DNA of 64,000 nt from Malania oleifera (Eukaryota; Streptophyta; Magnoliopsida; Santalales; Ximeniaceae), in contig NC_080428.1 in the NCBI RefSeq assembly GCF_029873635.1, positions 62,235,957 to 62,299,956 of the forward strand. The letters run 5' to 3'. Below are positions 34,811-49,800 of this stretch, piece by piece. Made by a program: the position numbers and the translations under genes. The number at the start of each line of letters is the position of its first letter. The first letter of the stretch is position 1. The notes beneath the pieces are model-generated. The model saw nothing but the letters and a program-made list of their open reading frames with translations. It was not told the origin of the DNA and did not search any database.

Positions 34811-37800
34811 CGCCCTCCAAGCTGCAGAACAATCTAAATCGGTAAGAGAATGTGCAACTCATTACATCACATCACGCATCACGTAACACAGTCAATTTTG
34901 GCACTTACTTCTTCTAAGACATGACTTCAATGGGAAAACGGCTAATGTGTTCCAAGTTAGTAACTGAAAAATAATTAAAATAAAATCTGTTGTAGAAATA
35001 TCTTCCCTCAGTCTTCCTGAACCCACCAACATTTCCTAGACATGATTAGACTCAAGAAGCAGGACTCTAGAATCCAATAATTGAAGGTACGAAGGAATAA
35101 TACATTTACAATGCAACCTTAACTAAACCTAGACTTGCAATTGTGAGCTAATAATCATTAATTAATGAAATATAACAAATTTAACTTGGCTAGATTCTTA
35201 AAATATATACAAACTCCAATAAACACAACCAAGAAGTTATAGCTATACTATATATAGAAGACTTAGAAGTATGAACAGCGTAAATATCTGTATCTTTTAA
35301 AAGTAAGACCAAACAATTCTAAAATAAGAAAATTTCTATAATATATGCATAGAAGTACAATCTGTGTAAAACTAGAAATCATTTTGTTCCTTTTCTTTCT
35401 AAAAATAAGAAAAAACAAATATTTCTAAAAGGAAGTAGATTCGACCAAAATTAAATAAAATCACATTTATAATGTGTAGAAATTAATGTTTGAACCTAAA
35501 CGAAAGAAACTCTCAAAACCAAAAAAAACAACCATTTGGTTAAAAACTGAAAATAAAAGAACAAAGAGTGTAAATCCCTTTAGAGACAAGAATAGTATTA
35601 TAAAATGCATTTCTAAGAGAACTAAATTCAATAAAAATTAGATAAACTTCGAATTAATTTTTTTATTAAGTACAGATTAGAACCTTAAAAATTCATTTGA
35701 TCAAAAAATAGAATATATATAATAGTATTATAAATTCTAATAAAATGTATATCCCAAAAATAAAAATAGGTGAATGCCTATTATGTCTTCTAAAATTATT
35801 GCAAAGTGCCTAGCATCACTTAAATAAATAATAATATAACTTCCAAAAGAAAAATAAATTTTAGATATAAAATTACAGACTTAGAAGCACGCTCCAAATA
35901 ACATATAACTTCTAAAATATAAATTTTTAACAAATTTATAAACCTAGAAGCACACTCCAGATAATAAATTCTACATTTATTGAAAATTCAAACAAAAAAA
36001 AGCAAATGATTGATCATTAAGTAAATCACAATCCAAAAATCACAATAAACTTATTAATATTGTCATTGGAAGAACTAAAGAAAACATATATTGAGATTTT
36101 TTTTTTAAATAAAAAAAAATTAAAATGTATATGTATAGTTAAACTTTTATTCAATGTAATATTAAAAATTAATATTTCGCATAATTTTGTTTACATCATT
36201 CCTATCCTACCACATCCTAAATTTTTAGGTTTTTCTATGTCCCTATATCTATGTGGTATCATAATATTATCTTGTGTCTATATTTCTATTTTATAAATTT
36301 CTCTAAAAAACTTCGAATATTCATACTTTAATAATTGGAGACTGAATTATGAAAATAAATTTGTTTTAAAATATATCTAAACATTATTAAGCATTATATA
36401 AATATATTGCACAATAAATTGACATATTTACTAGTATTTGTTTTTGTGTGTGTGCATTATAGTGTATTTGAAAGCGTCCCCCTTCTCTCTCTCTCTCTGT
36501 GCCTTTACCAAGCTGAGCTACAGAGCTGCTACAAGCGGCATGGTTCTTTTGAAACCTCTTACTGTAAGAGGCAAGCGGCTCCTAGAGCATCGTTAGTGAA
36601 AAAGGGGCTCTTATACAACCTTAGGGTTTCTTTGCACCCCAACAAGTCAGCCCATTGGCCTTATCACTGAATTCAAGCTATGGAGTTTGGGGTAAACATG
36701 CCCACACCCAGATAATCCCTACTTTTAGGCTAAGTAAGCCCACTGCAGTCTACCAACCCAATTTGACTCTATTAAACAAGCCCACAAACGAGCCTAATCT
36801 AAACATATTAATCATGCCCAATTCAATTTCACTGGTCATGAGGCACTTTCATAGGATTTAGCTTTTTTCCAGCAAATGCAAAAGTCAGTAATAAACATAT
36901 GTACCTGCATATGTGGGCCAAGTGATGCCTCTACAACCTCGGGTAAGACAGTATAGTTTCCATCAATATAATGCAGGCGGACCTGGATGTTGCTGCTGCC
37001 CACCTGCGAAACTGGCAAAGGATGTGCAAGGCCTGCTGTTCGCCGACAGAGATCCATAAGGATGAGAAAAAGGACTTTCACCTGCATAAAAGAAACAGAA
37101 CCTGAGTTTGTAGGGGTCAAACTAGACAATTTATTGATGCTTTCATTGACAAATTACTAGAGCCATCTAGAAAGCAATGAGTGATAAGTGTTGAATCTCA
37201 GTTTTCTAAAACATGAAAAAAAAATGCCAGTTTTTTCAGAGACCATCCATTTGAAGAAAATATATAAATCACGGCCAACAGAGATCCTAAAACAGGTCCT
37301 ATAATACATGCAGATGCATGAAAATGAGAATTATCTTCACCTCCTCAAATGTGTATCCTTGTCCAGCATTGCCAGAACCCAATCTTGACCGGCCTGCATG
37401 ACCATCTTCGCCTGCTTTGGCTCCCGAGATGAGTTGTCCAACTCGAGTTCCCTCTGAAGTAGACTTACTAGAGACACTGTTGATGTCTTCCACCTTGCTG
37501 GGACCATTAGGTTGGGGTTTTTGTGCATTTGTATCAGAATTCCTCTGAGCAAAGCGAGGTAGTTGTGTTCGCCAAAAGAAAAAACAGAAAAGTAAAAGTT
37601 GGCAGAGTCGATGAAGGAAATGGCAGTCTCCAATAAGCCTGACAGCTGGTGTTCCAGGAAAAGTTCCTGTATTAATACTTATTGGCATGAAGGAAGATGG
37701 ACCACTTATGGGGTTTGGAGTTGAACTGGAAACTCCATCAGCTGTGCTACTTATCTTAGCAATAGCACCCTGGACCCAAGCTTGCATCTGGGTGCTTCCT

Positions 37801-40800
37801 GTGGAGCTCGTGGTACCACTTTGACCTACAAAGACAATTGCAGTAGAGTTAGAAAATGAACAATGAAAAAGATCTAAAGTAGTTGAGACTACATCTTAAT
37901 TGAATTTAACTTGAGTATTAACTTTAAAACAATGTTATAAAAGGCGAAGGTGTAAGGCAAGGCGTTTTAACCCTTAACTGGCGAGGCATAAGCCTTTTGA
38001 GAATTTTATTTTGAATAAAAAAATAAGTAAAAGATTTTTATTTTGAATTAAAAAATATGTAAATAAATTACGTCTATTTTAAAAATGAAGAAAAATTAAG
38101 AAATTAAAAATATAATGTAAAATGAAATCAAATATAATTTGCAAACTACTTGTTGACAGTTCAAAAATTGCTGACACTTGAACTCATTTTGTAAATCATG
38201 ACAAGATATCTATAACATTACAAAGTTCAAATTATGTTCAAGATCCAGGACACAACTTTCAATTATTTCGGAAAGGTCGAGGTTCAAGATTTTTAGAAAT
38301 CAACTTATATTATTGCATTTTTTTTTTATATAAATATGCACTTAAATTTTTCTAGCCAAATCTCACTTGAAAATCACACACCCAAAATGTGTAAGCTTCA
38401 ACTAAAAAGGCACAAAAGGCATGCTTTTTGTACAAATGTGTAAGCCTCAACATGCAATGGGTTAAGTCTTTTTGGGATTTGGTATTTAGATTGAGCCTCT
38501 AGGCGTACTAGGCATGTTTTGCCTTGAGGCGAGCCTCGATTAAGCCTTTTAAAACATTGCTTCAAAAAGGGTTTAAAAGAAAATAAACAAGGTCAACCAA
38601 CTCCTAGGTAAGAGAGATTGTATTGCAGCCACCATCACCATGACACCGACACCAAAGCTGGTCCAGAAAATGGCCAGAACTCCCATTTAGGATCCATAAG
38701 TATCGAGACAGTTCAACAGAAGTAAGGCTCTATAAAACCCGAAGTTCCTTTCAAGAATGAAATTATAAAAAGCAGAAAACTGGCTGGCAAACTGACCCTG
38801 ACTTGTCGCAGGAGTTGCAGAACTTTGGGTAGGGCTAGCTACCATATTCCGATTGCCACCTGTGCCAGCAGTAACAGCATGACTAGCCAGAGTACGGCAG
38901 AAACTTGCATAACGCCGCAAGCGTGTGATGAAGTGGGAAGCAAGATCAAGGACAGCATCAACATAAGCCTGCTTCATATTGCACCAATTAGAAACTGAAA
39001 GAACTATTTCCAATCTCACGATTTCAGAATTATGAGTAATTTTTATTTTTTGGTTCCCTAACCAGCTGAAGGCCAAGGTCTGTGCAATTCAGCAAAGCCC
39101 AGGGAACCTATGTCTGAATTCAACTGAGGGTACCAGTTCACTAAGAATGCTAGAAAAATCCACCCATGCACCCCCCGTGATAAACATTCATTAGTATACA
39201 AACATGGTCAATCATTACAAAATTATCAATTATATATACTTGAAAATATACATAACACATCCTTGACATATAAGAAAGTGACACGATAAAGAATACACAT
39301 AATTCAGCATCTCCAGCCATCATAGTTACCATGTCTATGAGAAATCAAAGGATAAATTAACCACAACACAAAATTTCAACAGAAATACAAAATATGTTGA
39401 AAATAAGTGTCTAAAGCAAACCTGGATACTCAGAACTAGCATTGGTTCAACAGCCATAGCTTCAGAATCAATGCTAGATAATGTCTCACCAGATGCCTGC
39501 CATGGCTCAGGTACTAAAGCTGAAGGATTTATCAGAGCCGATTCAATTCCTTTCCCAAGCATATCCAACAACAACCTTGCTTGCATATCTAGAACCATGG
39601 CCCTAACCTCTTGTGCATTTGTACCTTCCAGAAGCCTGCATTTTATCCGATCTAGACTCTGCAATATACGAACATAATTTTATATAATCCAACAACAACT
39701 ATCTCCTCAAAACAGATTCTTATTATACAAATTGTGCACCAATGTATGACAAATAGAACAATATGTGAGCAAGGTGAAAGATCACTTAATTGGAACAAAT
39801 CCTACCAGATATATACCCATTGACAAAAAGTAGGAACTAAAAGAGAGATAACTATACATGATTCAGTTTATATTACTCCCCTCCCCCCCCCCCCCCCCCA
39901 ACCAGGTTCTTCAGAGAGAGAGAGGAGAAGAAGAAGAAGAAGAAGGAATCGATAAAAAAAACCAGGCCACTCTGCATGCTCTTGCCTTAAGTACAATTAC
40001 CCTAAAGGATCAGGCTGACCAATTTTTCTTCCAAGCATATTTCCATTTACCCAATAGAAAACATCCAAAATACTCAATCTACCTGCCAGCTTTTACATAT
40101 TAATATTCAAAACCCACATTTCCAGCATAGTCTGCTTCAGCCAACTTACCAATGGAACCAAGGGTCCATTGCATAGTTGCATTGTCAGGATAACACTATT
40201 TAATTATGAAGCATCCATTTTGAAGCTGGAATAGCATAAGCCTGACCTCACATAAATGCATCATAAATGTATGTTGATTAAGTTGCACCAGATAGTGAGG
40301 CCAGATCATGTGCTATGTTCAATAATTATAAGGACTTTGTAACTCTGTACAACTATTTAAAATCTAGACATCAGGCATATAATATCAAATAAAGCAATAC
40401 AGAATAATATTTGCAATGTCAAACTACACCAAAAATCAGTTCTACTTTTTAGTGGAAAGGACACCCAGCTACGAAATAAAAAAAAGTAACATTTCCACAA
40501 TTAGTTAGAAAAAACACTGTTAATTCAGTGAAGTTATCCTCAGCTTTGCAGCAACCTGAGCTGAAATATATCCTAATTTCAGAACTATAAAAATACTGCA
40601 AAAAAAAGAGGCTACTATTCCAAAAGAAATCACCACAAGGAATTGAAGTGGCCATCATCCAAAGAAACATACAGGGCCATACTGTTGCCTGTGTTGGGTA
40701 GAAGGAAGAGAATGGAAATCCGCATCCAAAACTGCAATGACACTGTTCAGAGAAACTGAAACAAAAAAAAGATGAAGAGTCAATGACCAAGACAATTCCA

Positions 40801-43800
40801 ATCACAAATTATTAATGGGTTGTCACAAATGCATGTATGGGAAAAGCTTTAGTTATCTGGAATTCCCTATCTTTCACTTGCCTCATAAAAATTGTCATCA
40901 TATCTTATCTTCATATAAGAGCAGAACAGAGTAGCATACACAATTATTATTTCAGAAAACAGAAAACATTGAATCAGAAATCATAGCACAGAGATCAAAT
41001 CAAATCACACATGATATACATGAGATGAGAGGTTAAAGCAATCTAATTAACTGTAATAGGCATAGTAAATCATTACAATATAACCTATAATTATTCATCA
41101 TGATTTGTGCCTCACATTGTATAAAAGCCATTTATGAAATTTCCATGAAAAGCGTGTGATAGCACTCATCGATGTTTTGAAATTTTTTAGCTAAAATCTA
41201 AAACAAGTACAGGTATTACAGTTGGAAGTAATTAAAAGATGGCACCCTGAGAGAGTAATCTAATATTTACTTGACTCGAACTCGATTGATCTCATAATTG
41301 TTATACTCTCGGCTACAAGTTTTAAAAGCTCAAGATCGACTCGATTGTAAATTAATATTAAATATATGTATAAATATATATAATGTACATATAATTTTAC
41401 ATATATTAACAAAATATATATTAAAGCTCAAGCTCGATTCAATTACATATATAAATATATATATATATAATGTACATATAATATTAAATATATTTAGAAA
41501 ATATATACTATGTGACTTATATAATATAAAAATAATAAAATTTAAAAGCTCAATTAGGCTCAAACTCGACTCATTAAAATACTCAAGTAGCTCGAAACTT
41601 GACTCAAACTCGAGCAAAATCAAGCCAAGTCAAGTTAGGGGATGAAGTGAGTTGAACTAGCTCACCAGTAAGCTTGACTCACTTACACCCCTAGTTACAT
41701 CATGTCAAAGCCCCACACAGACTGCCTACTGAATTATATAAATGTATTGAATTGTGCTGTAAATCAAAGTACCTCAGTATGAATTTAAAAAAAAAAACGC
41801 CAAGCATCAGTTTGGCCAAGGCTTCATATGCTTTGACCTTTAAATGTTCAGGATTATTTGACCGGTAACAAAACATAATTCATATAATTAACTAGCACTA
41901 CAGGAAATAGTCTTACAATCATACCAATATTATCCTCAGCGGCACTCTGTGTACATCCAACAGCATCCCACCAATCAACTCCAACCAAAAGACTCCACCA
42001 AAACCTGCTCTAACAAATTAAATATTCAGCAATCAAATAAGCATCACTATACGAAATGCTACGTGGGGAAAAATTACCTGCTGTTATTGAATAAAACTGA
42101 TGCACAACTCCAAAGAATTATATTATGGTATTCAATCTAATTCCAATAAGCACAAAATTTTTTCAGTACCTCTCAGCAATTGCACGCTCCCAGGTTGCTG
42201 AGTTTGCTTTTGCCTGACTACTCGGAACAGCAGGAGGCAGGACACGAACTATTTTCAGTACAGTACGGTCCTTGCTTGTGTCATGCCAAACAGAAGCTGA
42301 ACAGCAGCTTGTAGAAGAGAAGGCAGGAGCAGCAATAGCAGATCCAACATTAACTTGGTAGTTATCAACAGGCACAAAATTTGGACCAGAAAATATATGA
42401 ACCCCACCCCTTAGAAAAGCAACAGCCACCTCACCACCATGTGCGGAATACACAATTCGAGCAAGTGTTCTGATGTCACTCGGCAGATCAAATGGATCAA
42501 AACTGACCCTTTTTGCCTTCTCGACTCCAGAATCATACATGTTTCGCACATCAGAAACTGGTCCTGCTGCAGCTGCTTGATGACATTTAAAATCATTTGT
42601 AGTTGGAATGCTTTTATTGACCTTTGTCTGCCAAACTGTCTGCATTGGTGCCTGCCCACCAAAACTGGAAGTGGGATTTCCAAATATTGGATGGAGGACA
42701 ACAGGCTGAAGAGACGATTCCCACCGTTGCACCCTCCATCCAGTGATTGTTGGACCTTCATCAGGATCGTAAGGGGACATGTACTGACCTACACAATTAA
42801 AATCAACTATTAGACAATTCTCTAAGCTCCATGAAAGATGGACACAACTGGTGAAGTTAACATTTGACACAAACAGGGAGCAAAATATACCAGCTTTCCT
42901 TATATAGGAACAACAAAATATTTCATATGCGACTGTGATTGTCTTCATGAACACGGACACAGATATTTTATGCATTTTGAATCTATGACTCTGTTCATAT
43001 ATATCAAAAGGGGGGGCTTGAGTTTGTTTATCTGTGCCTCTAGTTTAGTGGAGAAGAAACCAAAACTTATCCCCAGTGGTTACATTATAAGATGGTAACC
43101 ATAATACAAAAAAATATAACATGTATGCTGACACTGCAGAAGTATAAAATGACAAAGTAATTTTCACAAAAACTTATAACATAAAGTTTGTTATTTTTTC
43201 AACGGGATTAACCATTGTCCACACTGCTAGCTATAAACACTAACAAAGGAAAGAACTAAAGTTATACTCCACTTAAACCCAAGCCAAATTTACAGTATAT
43301 ACATGGATTGTATGAAAAAGAAAAGATTATGTGTACAGGACAAATAACGAAGCACAGAAGTAACAATAACAGAAAAAGTTACTGTGTAGAAAACACAAAT
43401 CACTGCAACCAAATGCATGCTACGCATTAGTAAGTATATAGGCAACAAATAAATGTCTCATCACAGAAAATGGGAGAAGAAAGCACACATTATTACCCTC
43501 AACTATTACAACAGCTATCACAGAACCACCACGAGTTGGATCAAAGGCAACTGCAGTAACTCCAGACCCCCATGTAGTGGTTGGCGCTGACTGAGCTGCT
43601 GACTCAGGACTCACATAAGCAGAAAAATTTGAAACTGGAGAACAATGAAGTGATATTGTGTCACTGAAACCTAAATCAGCTTGCTTTCTTCCATGCTTTG
43701 ATTCAGATATCAAATACTCCTGCCAGCTAAATAAATATGCAGCTAAAGGAGAAAATCCCACCCATGACAAGGGATTAAGAGAAGGCAGGACCCCGTTGCT

Positions 43801-46800
43801 TGTACTGGTCTTTGGAATCACCTGAAAACCATTTCCAGGGCCAGGTGTAACCTCCCAAACAACAACAGTTGAGGGGTTTACTATTGGAACACCTGCAACA
43901 TGCATGGCACCAGTGTCTGTTATAATAGCATCAGCAGCCATGATCCCACTAGGCCCAGCTCCCAATAGGCCTTTACTTGTGCAAAACCACTTTGATGATG
44001 CACTGCTCTGGATTGGAGGCCACTGAGACCAGTGAAGTTGAACAGAGCCTGATGAGAAAACGGAACAAACACAAAGAAAATTCGGCCACCTCTCTGAAAT
44101 CAAAACAGAAAAAAAAATTGCATCAGTCTATCAGATAGTGAGATTATGATGCTGTTCATGCTTGAGGCTGGAAAATTATTGTACAAATGGCAAGAACAAA
44201 CTAATGAAATGAGTTGACTTGACTAAATACCAACGATGATAATGACTAAATGATGTTGAAGATCACAATGAAGATGATATCGACAAGAAAAAAATGCACT
44301 ATCACACGCTTAAGTTTCAAAGGTCAACCAACCTATTTTCCCAATTGGTTATGCATACCATACACTCATCAAATTCTGAAATCTGAACTGTGGACCTATT
44401 CCATGTGACCTAGTGCAAATCATCCTGACGCAACACATTCCAGAAGTTTTCAGCAAGCCAGACGAACATACCACAAAACCATATAGGCCCCTTGACAAAT
44501 TGGGCATACCAAGCCATGCCCATAAACCTTGCCCCAGTCAGTTAACTACATCACATTTAGCATTGCAACTAGCAATGCAATTAGCAATGCAAATGCAACT
44601 TTTCAAAAAGCCATATGTGAAGTCCTTTTTCTAGTTTTTTGTTTCATTTTGTTTTGGGCTTTTTGGAGTCTTAGTGACATTACTATCATTTCTATCTTCA
44701 ACACGAATCAGCACTGCAGAATAGCTGATGCAGGGGCAGCATCAAGGTTCTGCAGCCATGGAGAAATTAGAAGAGAAGGAAGGGGAAGGGAGGAAAGAGG
44801 AGATACCAAGGGGAAAACTCACGTTCACTTCAATTCAAATTCATCAACAACTGCCTACATCATGGCTTCCACACACTATTCATAAGAAAGCCTCTTCACA
44901 TAAATTACACAAACCCCTAAAAACTACATTACGTTACAAACATACTCCTACTTTACACAAATATTACAGACAACCCCCAAATACACATAATCCTATACTA
45001 ATTAATACTAAACACACATAATAAACTACAAACTTAACCTCACAATTCCTTAACCCTACTCTTCTTAATTATTCTCCAGCAAGGATCCTCCCAATGCCTT
45101 GCTTCTTGTCCTACATCAACTCTCCCCTAGTTAGGAAAAATTTGGCCTCAAATTTTGAAATGTTGGAGGATCAAAAGGGAGAAGCAAACTTGGATTCTTT
45201 GAAAGCCAGGGCTTGAGCAATACAAGAAACCACGATCCTTTGGCAGCATCAGAGACTTGAATTGAGGGTTAGCATCAATAAGCACATTGGAAATGACAAA
45301 CTCAACAATAGGAATGTCTAAAAGACTTTGGGTGTCTTCAAACACATTCATTACCTTGCTTGTAGTGTCTTCAAGTTGAGTAACTTTGACTTGATCAATA
45401 ATCTCAGATTCTTTGCCTTGGTTCACTGATAGAGAAGACTTCAAAATGATTTTCTTCCCATTATAGTGAAAGACATATGTGTTCTCATGTCCTTGAGTCA
45501 CACCTAAATCATCCAACCAAGGAGAACCAAGGAGTACATGGCCAATCTTCATAGGTAGGATATCACACCAAACATTAGCCAAATATTCACCCATTTGGAT
45601 GGGAACCAAACATATTTCATAAACATGTAGAATAGAGTTATCAACGCAAAACAACTCATAAGGATCTGGGTGAGGTTCCGAATGAAGCTGCATTCGAGTG
45701 ACTCCATTTATAGAAACCAAATTCATTGACCATCCTCCATTAATAATGATTTTGCAAAACTTTTTCTTCACATTTGAGAAAGGTTTCGAAGAGCTTAAAA
45801 TTGTGCCCAAGGTATGATAAATGGCATTCCTTTTTCCTATAATTTGTCACCATGTGTGACTGAATTTATGGATGTATATGCTGCAACATAAATATCACCA
45901 ACAACCCTCCAACACAATTTTCCACAAGCCTTACTCCCAATTTCTCAAAAACTACCTTCAATTCACCTTGATATTGATTGTCCTGCTGAAATGAAACAAA
46001 TTCACAAAGGAAACTCACAAATTACAGCAAGAAAACCTGATTTTTAGTGCTGGAGTGACAATTTCTAGGGTTCCGTGTCAAAAATTATATTATGTCCACA
46101 ATCAAAATATCTTCTTGCAGCTCAAAATAAAGCAGGAAAAATCCAAAATATCGTGGATGGGCAATTTCTCATAAGACTGGAAACAGGAGATACTGGCAGA
46201 CACTCTCACTCACAGTTGCTGGCGCATGGGGCACATAGGCTGCCGGCAATGATGCTCCAGTGATAACTATTCAGGTGAGGGTAGATCAGGGGGTGGCGAA
46301 TACAGTGGTGGTGGCTGTATGTCAAAAGAACTCCGGCAATGGTGGATTTTGAAAAGGTTGGTGGCTGGAGAAGTTTGTCTGGCGCGTGGGGGTCCTCCAG
46401 CGGTCGGACGGCGATGAAATTTTGAGGGGGAGGGTTTCGGGGGGCTCTTTTTTTGGTGGTATGGGTGGGGTTGCAGGATGGTGGCTGGAAGGTCGTGTTT
46501 GAAGAAATGGGGACCGAAATTTTCTGAAAAGTTCTGAAACTGCAAAACTTCTTTTCAGTTTTTTTTTTTGTTTTTTAAATACTGAAATTTCAGAATGGAA
46601 ACTGAGAGAAGAGAGAGTAACAGAGAACGAGAGATTAATGGAGATAATGGAGGAAGACGAAGAAGAAAAAGAAGAAGAATACCAGAGAACAAGAAGAGAG
46701 GAAAGAAGAAGCAGCAGAAGAGAGGAAGGGAGAAGCTACAGAACAGAGGAAGAGAAGGAAATAAGAAGAAGAGAAGGAGAAGAAGCGGCAGCAGAGAGGA

Positions 46801-49800
46801 AGGGAGAGGTTACAGAACAGAGAAGAAGGAAAGAAGAAGACGAGATGGGGAAGAGAAACAGACAAGAAGAGGGCAGCCTGCTGCTGGGCTGCAGGGAATT
46901 ATGGACAGAACAGGAGAGCAGAAACAGAGAAGAAACAAGAAGAAGACAAGGAGGAAGAGGAAAATGGGTGGACTGAAATGGAAGAATGGTGATTGTGGTT
47001 GGGCTCTGATGCCAAATGATGCAGGGGCAGCATCAAGGTTCTACAGCCATGAAGATATTAGAAGAAAAGGAGGAAGAGGAAGGGAGGAGAGAGGAGATAC
47101 CAGGGGGAAAACTCACGTTCACTTCAATTCAAATTCATCAACTGCCTACATCACGGCTTTCACACACTATTTATAAGAAAGCTTCTTTAGATAAACTACA
47201 CATAAACCCCTAAAAACTACATTAGATTACAAACATACCCTGACTTTACACAAATACACATAATCCGATACTAATTAATACTAACACACAAAATAAACTA
47301 CTAACTTAACCTCACAATTCCTTAAACCCTATTCTTCTTTATAAGAAAGCTTCTTTTCATAAACTACACATAAACCCCTAAAACTACATTACATTACAAA
47401 CATACCCCAAATTTACACAAATATAAAAAAGAACCCCAAAATACACATAATCCTATACTAATTAATACTAAACACGCAAAATAAACTACTAACTTAACCT
47501 CGCAATTCCTTCTACTCTTCTTAATTATTCTCCAGCAAGGATCCTCCCAAGGTCTTGCTTGTCCTACATCAATAGCCCACTTGAAGAAATTAATTGGTGC
47601 AAATGAGCCATAATAAAGACAGCGCTCCTCAGGAATGCGTAAAGAAAACGACGGCTAGAACTCAAGAATCTTTTTCTGCAACGCATGCCCAAGAACAACT
47701 TATAGGCATGTATAAGCATGCATGCATACCAGGGTTTCAAATAATAATTGGCACCTAAGTGGAGTGATAATAAAATCCAAATAAAGAGATGCAGAAGAAA
47801 TAACAAACCTGAAGTTGGAGGCTGCTGTGAAAGAAATTTCTCTTCAAAAGTCAACTTTGAATTAGTCGCACTACTGGTTCTAGAAGAGATCCACCTATAC
47901 TGATTTTTAGAACAAATAAACAAAATAAATGAGCATTGCATATATGAAAAAAGTATGCAATAAAGACATCAAAAAGGGATTTGTGAAATGCAAATAAATT
48001 TAAGGGTGCAAAATGTGAACAGAAAATTACAGTATCGTAGGCTGCATTACACAACCGAACAAACAAAAATTAAACATTAGATAGTGAATAACAATGTACA
48101 AGAGTGCTGCACAAAGAAAAATAATTATTAAAAAAAAAAAAAAAACTTAGTTAAATATGTGCCCGACAAAAATCTTCTGAAATGCAACCATGTTTATTGC
48201 ATTTGAAACCCCTTTGGATTCCCCACCAGGAGAAAGAAAATTGGTGTTGGTTTAGTTCAGCTCAAAACTATGACGCTGTCTAACAAAATAGGAATAAGCA
48301 TGTAAATGATCAGCTTTGAAAAGGGAATGTGCAATAATTACTGAAGAGTATGAAGGAAACTGTCCACAGAGGTGACAAGCAAAGAGAGAAAAGCAAAAAG
48401 CAGGCATGAAGCTACGGAGAGACCAAGCATCTTTGTAACTGATACAATGCCCTCAGTCTATTTGCCATTACAGGAGGCAATTAGATACAATTTGAAGTGA
48501 TATCGAGAATTTACAGAGGCTTCCACAAATATACTTTCTTTAACAACAAGATGAGGTAGAAGTCAATTATTATAAGAAAGTATTCATATATCTTTGAAAA
48601 GCTCCTCATAGTTTGTCATTTAAAATGCTCAACTTTTGGGTGTTATTAAGAAACCATTTGTATTTAAGGGTTATCTATCATCTCTCAACATAATTATTAT
48701 TGACTATCAAGCAGTATTCTTTATATTAGTAAGCGTGAGTTAGTAAAGGTGTACTGGTAATTGTGATGTATTTGACATATGTTATAAATAGAGAGGGAGA
48801 CCTATTTGCGATTAGGTTTTTAAATTTATTGAAAACTTTTACCGTGGTATTAGTGCACAGTCCCAAGAATCATAACCTAAGTGCCTTCAGCACCCGCTTA
48901 ACTGTGCCCTAAAACCCATTAGCAGTATTCTTTACATTAGTAAGCTTGAGTTAGTAAAGTTGTAATGGTAATTGTGATGTATTTGACGTATGTCATAAAT
49001 AGAGGGAGACCTATTTGCGATTAGGTTTTCTAATTTATTGAAAACTGTTACCATGGTAATAGTGCATGGTCCCAAGGATTAAAACCTAAGTGCCTTCAGC
49101 ACCGCTTAACTGCAACCAAAACCCCACAATCCTCAGCATGTCTACCACTGTAGAAGAGTTGACCACCAAAAGCCTGAAACAAACCCAGCAGTCACTGAAA
49201 AATTCATGCATGCTGCATGCTAAAAAACATGGAAAAAAAAATCTAGAGATTTTGCAAAAACAACACCATATCCACCCACCTGTGGAAGGCTAACTGCTCC
49301 AACTCGACCAGATGGCACACTAGGTTTTGTACATCCATGTTTTTGGTCTGATCTGGTCCTGCGTAATCAGAATTCCTCTATGGAACTCCTACGCTTCTAA
49401 ATATATGTGAAGAAATCTGGGTCTGTGTCAAACTTGTATACTCCGATGGGATAACCATCATGAACGATCTCTCCATGGATAAATTTCTACAATAGGGAGA
49501 CAGAAGCGTCAGTTACTTTGTGGAGATGAAGTGCATCCATGAGGAGCTGAAAAACATGTAACCCACAATCCCCAGCATGTCTACCACTGTAGAAGAGTTT
49601 ACCACCAAAAGCATGAAACTAACTAACCACACTTACTGGTTCAGCTATTGAGGTGCAGTGTACTATATCCATTTTGGAGGACAAGCATTCAAAGTTCTTC
49701 CAATATCAAACATCCAGAAAGCCTCTCTTCCAATTGCATCTCTGGCTCATATAGCTTGTTTGTCTCCCATTATCTCTTCCACTAGTTCATGGATTGTAGA

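Larger units (their letters stand above)
44726..47571 (-). mobile_element. Complete non-autonomous Gypsy-type LTR element, TSD ATAGC
   Basis: LTRs at 44726-45118 and 47017-47571 are bounded by TG...CA and flanked by a perfect 5-bp TSD, ATAGC (44721-44725 and 47572-47576). On the minus strand the right LTR is 5' and is followed by the tRNA-Met PBS TGGCATCAGAGCCC (about 47014-47001). The other end has the polypurine tract CTAGGGGAGAG before the 3' LTR. Only about 1.9 kb lies between the LTRs, with a protease-like frame and a very CT-rich stretch; no reverse transcriptase or integrase. It therefore must have moved using enzymes of another element. It sits in a MED16 intron in the same direction as the gene. 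Confidence 0.9.

Noticed and set aside
36407..36861. Overlapping plus-strand frames in a MED16 intron
   Set aside because: Intronic, no domain, not supported by conserved sequence.
41270..41700. Possible MITE rich in CTCGA words in a MED16 intron
   Set aside because: The right end looks like a plant MITE (CACCCCTAG) but no matching left end or TSD could be found.
46595..47213. Long Arg/Glu/Lys-rich open frames on the plus strand
   Set aside because: They arise from a purine-rich low-complexity tract and run into the LTR, on the strand opposite to the retroelement. No domain and no splice or promoter support.
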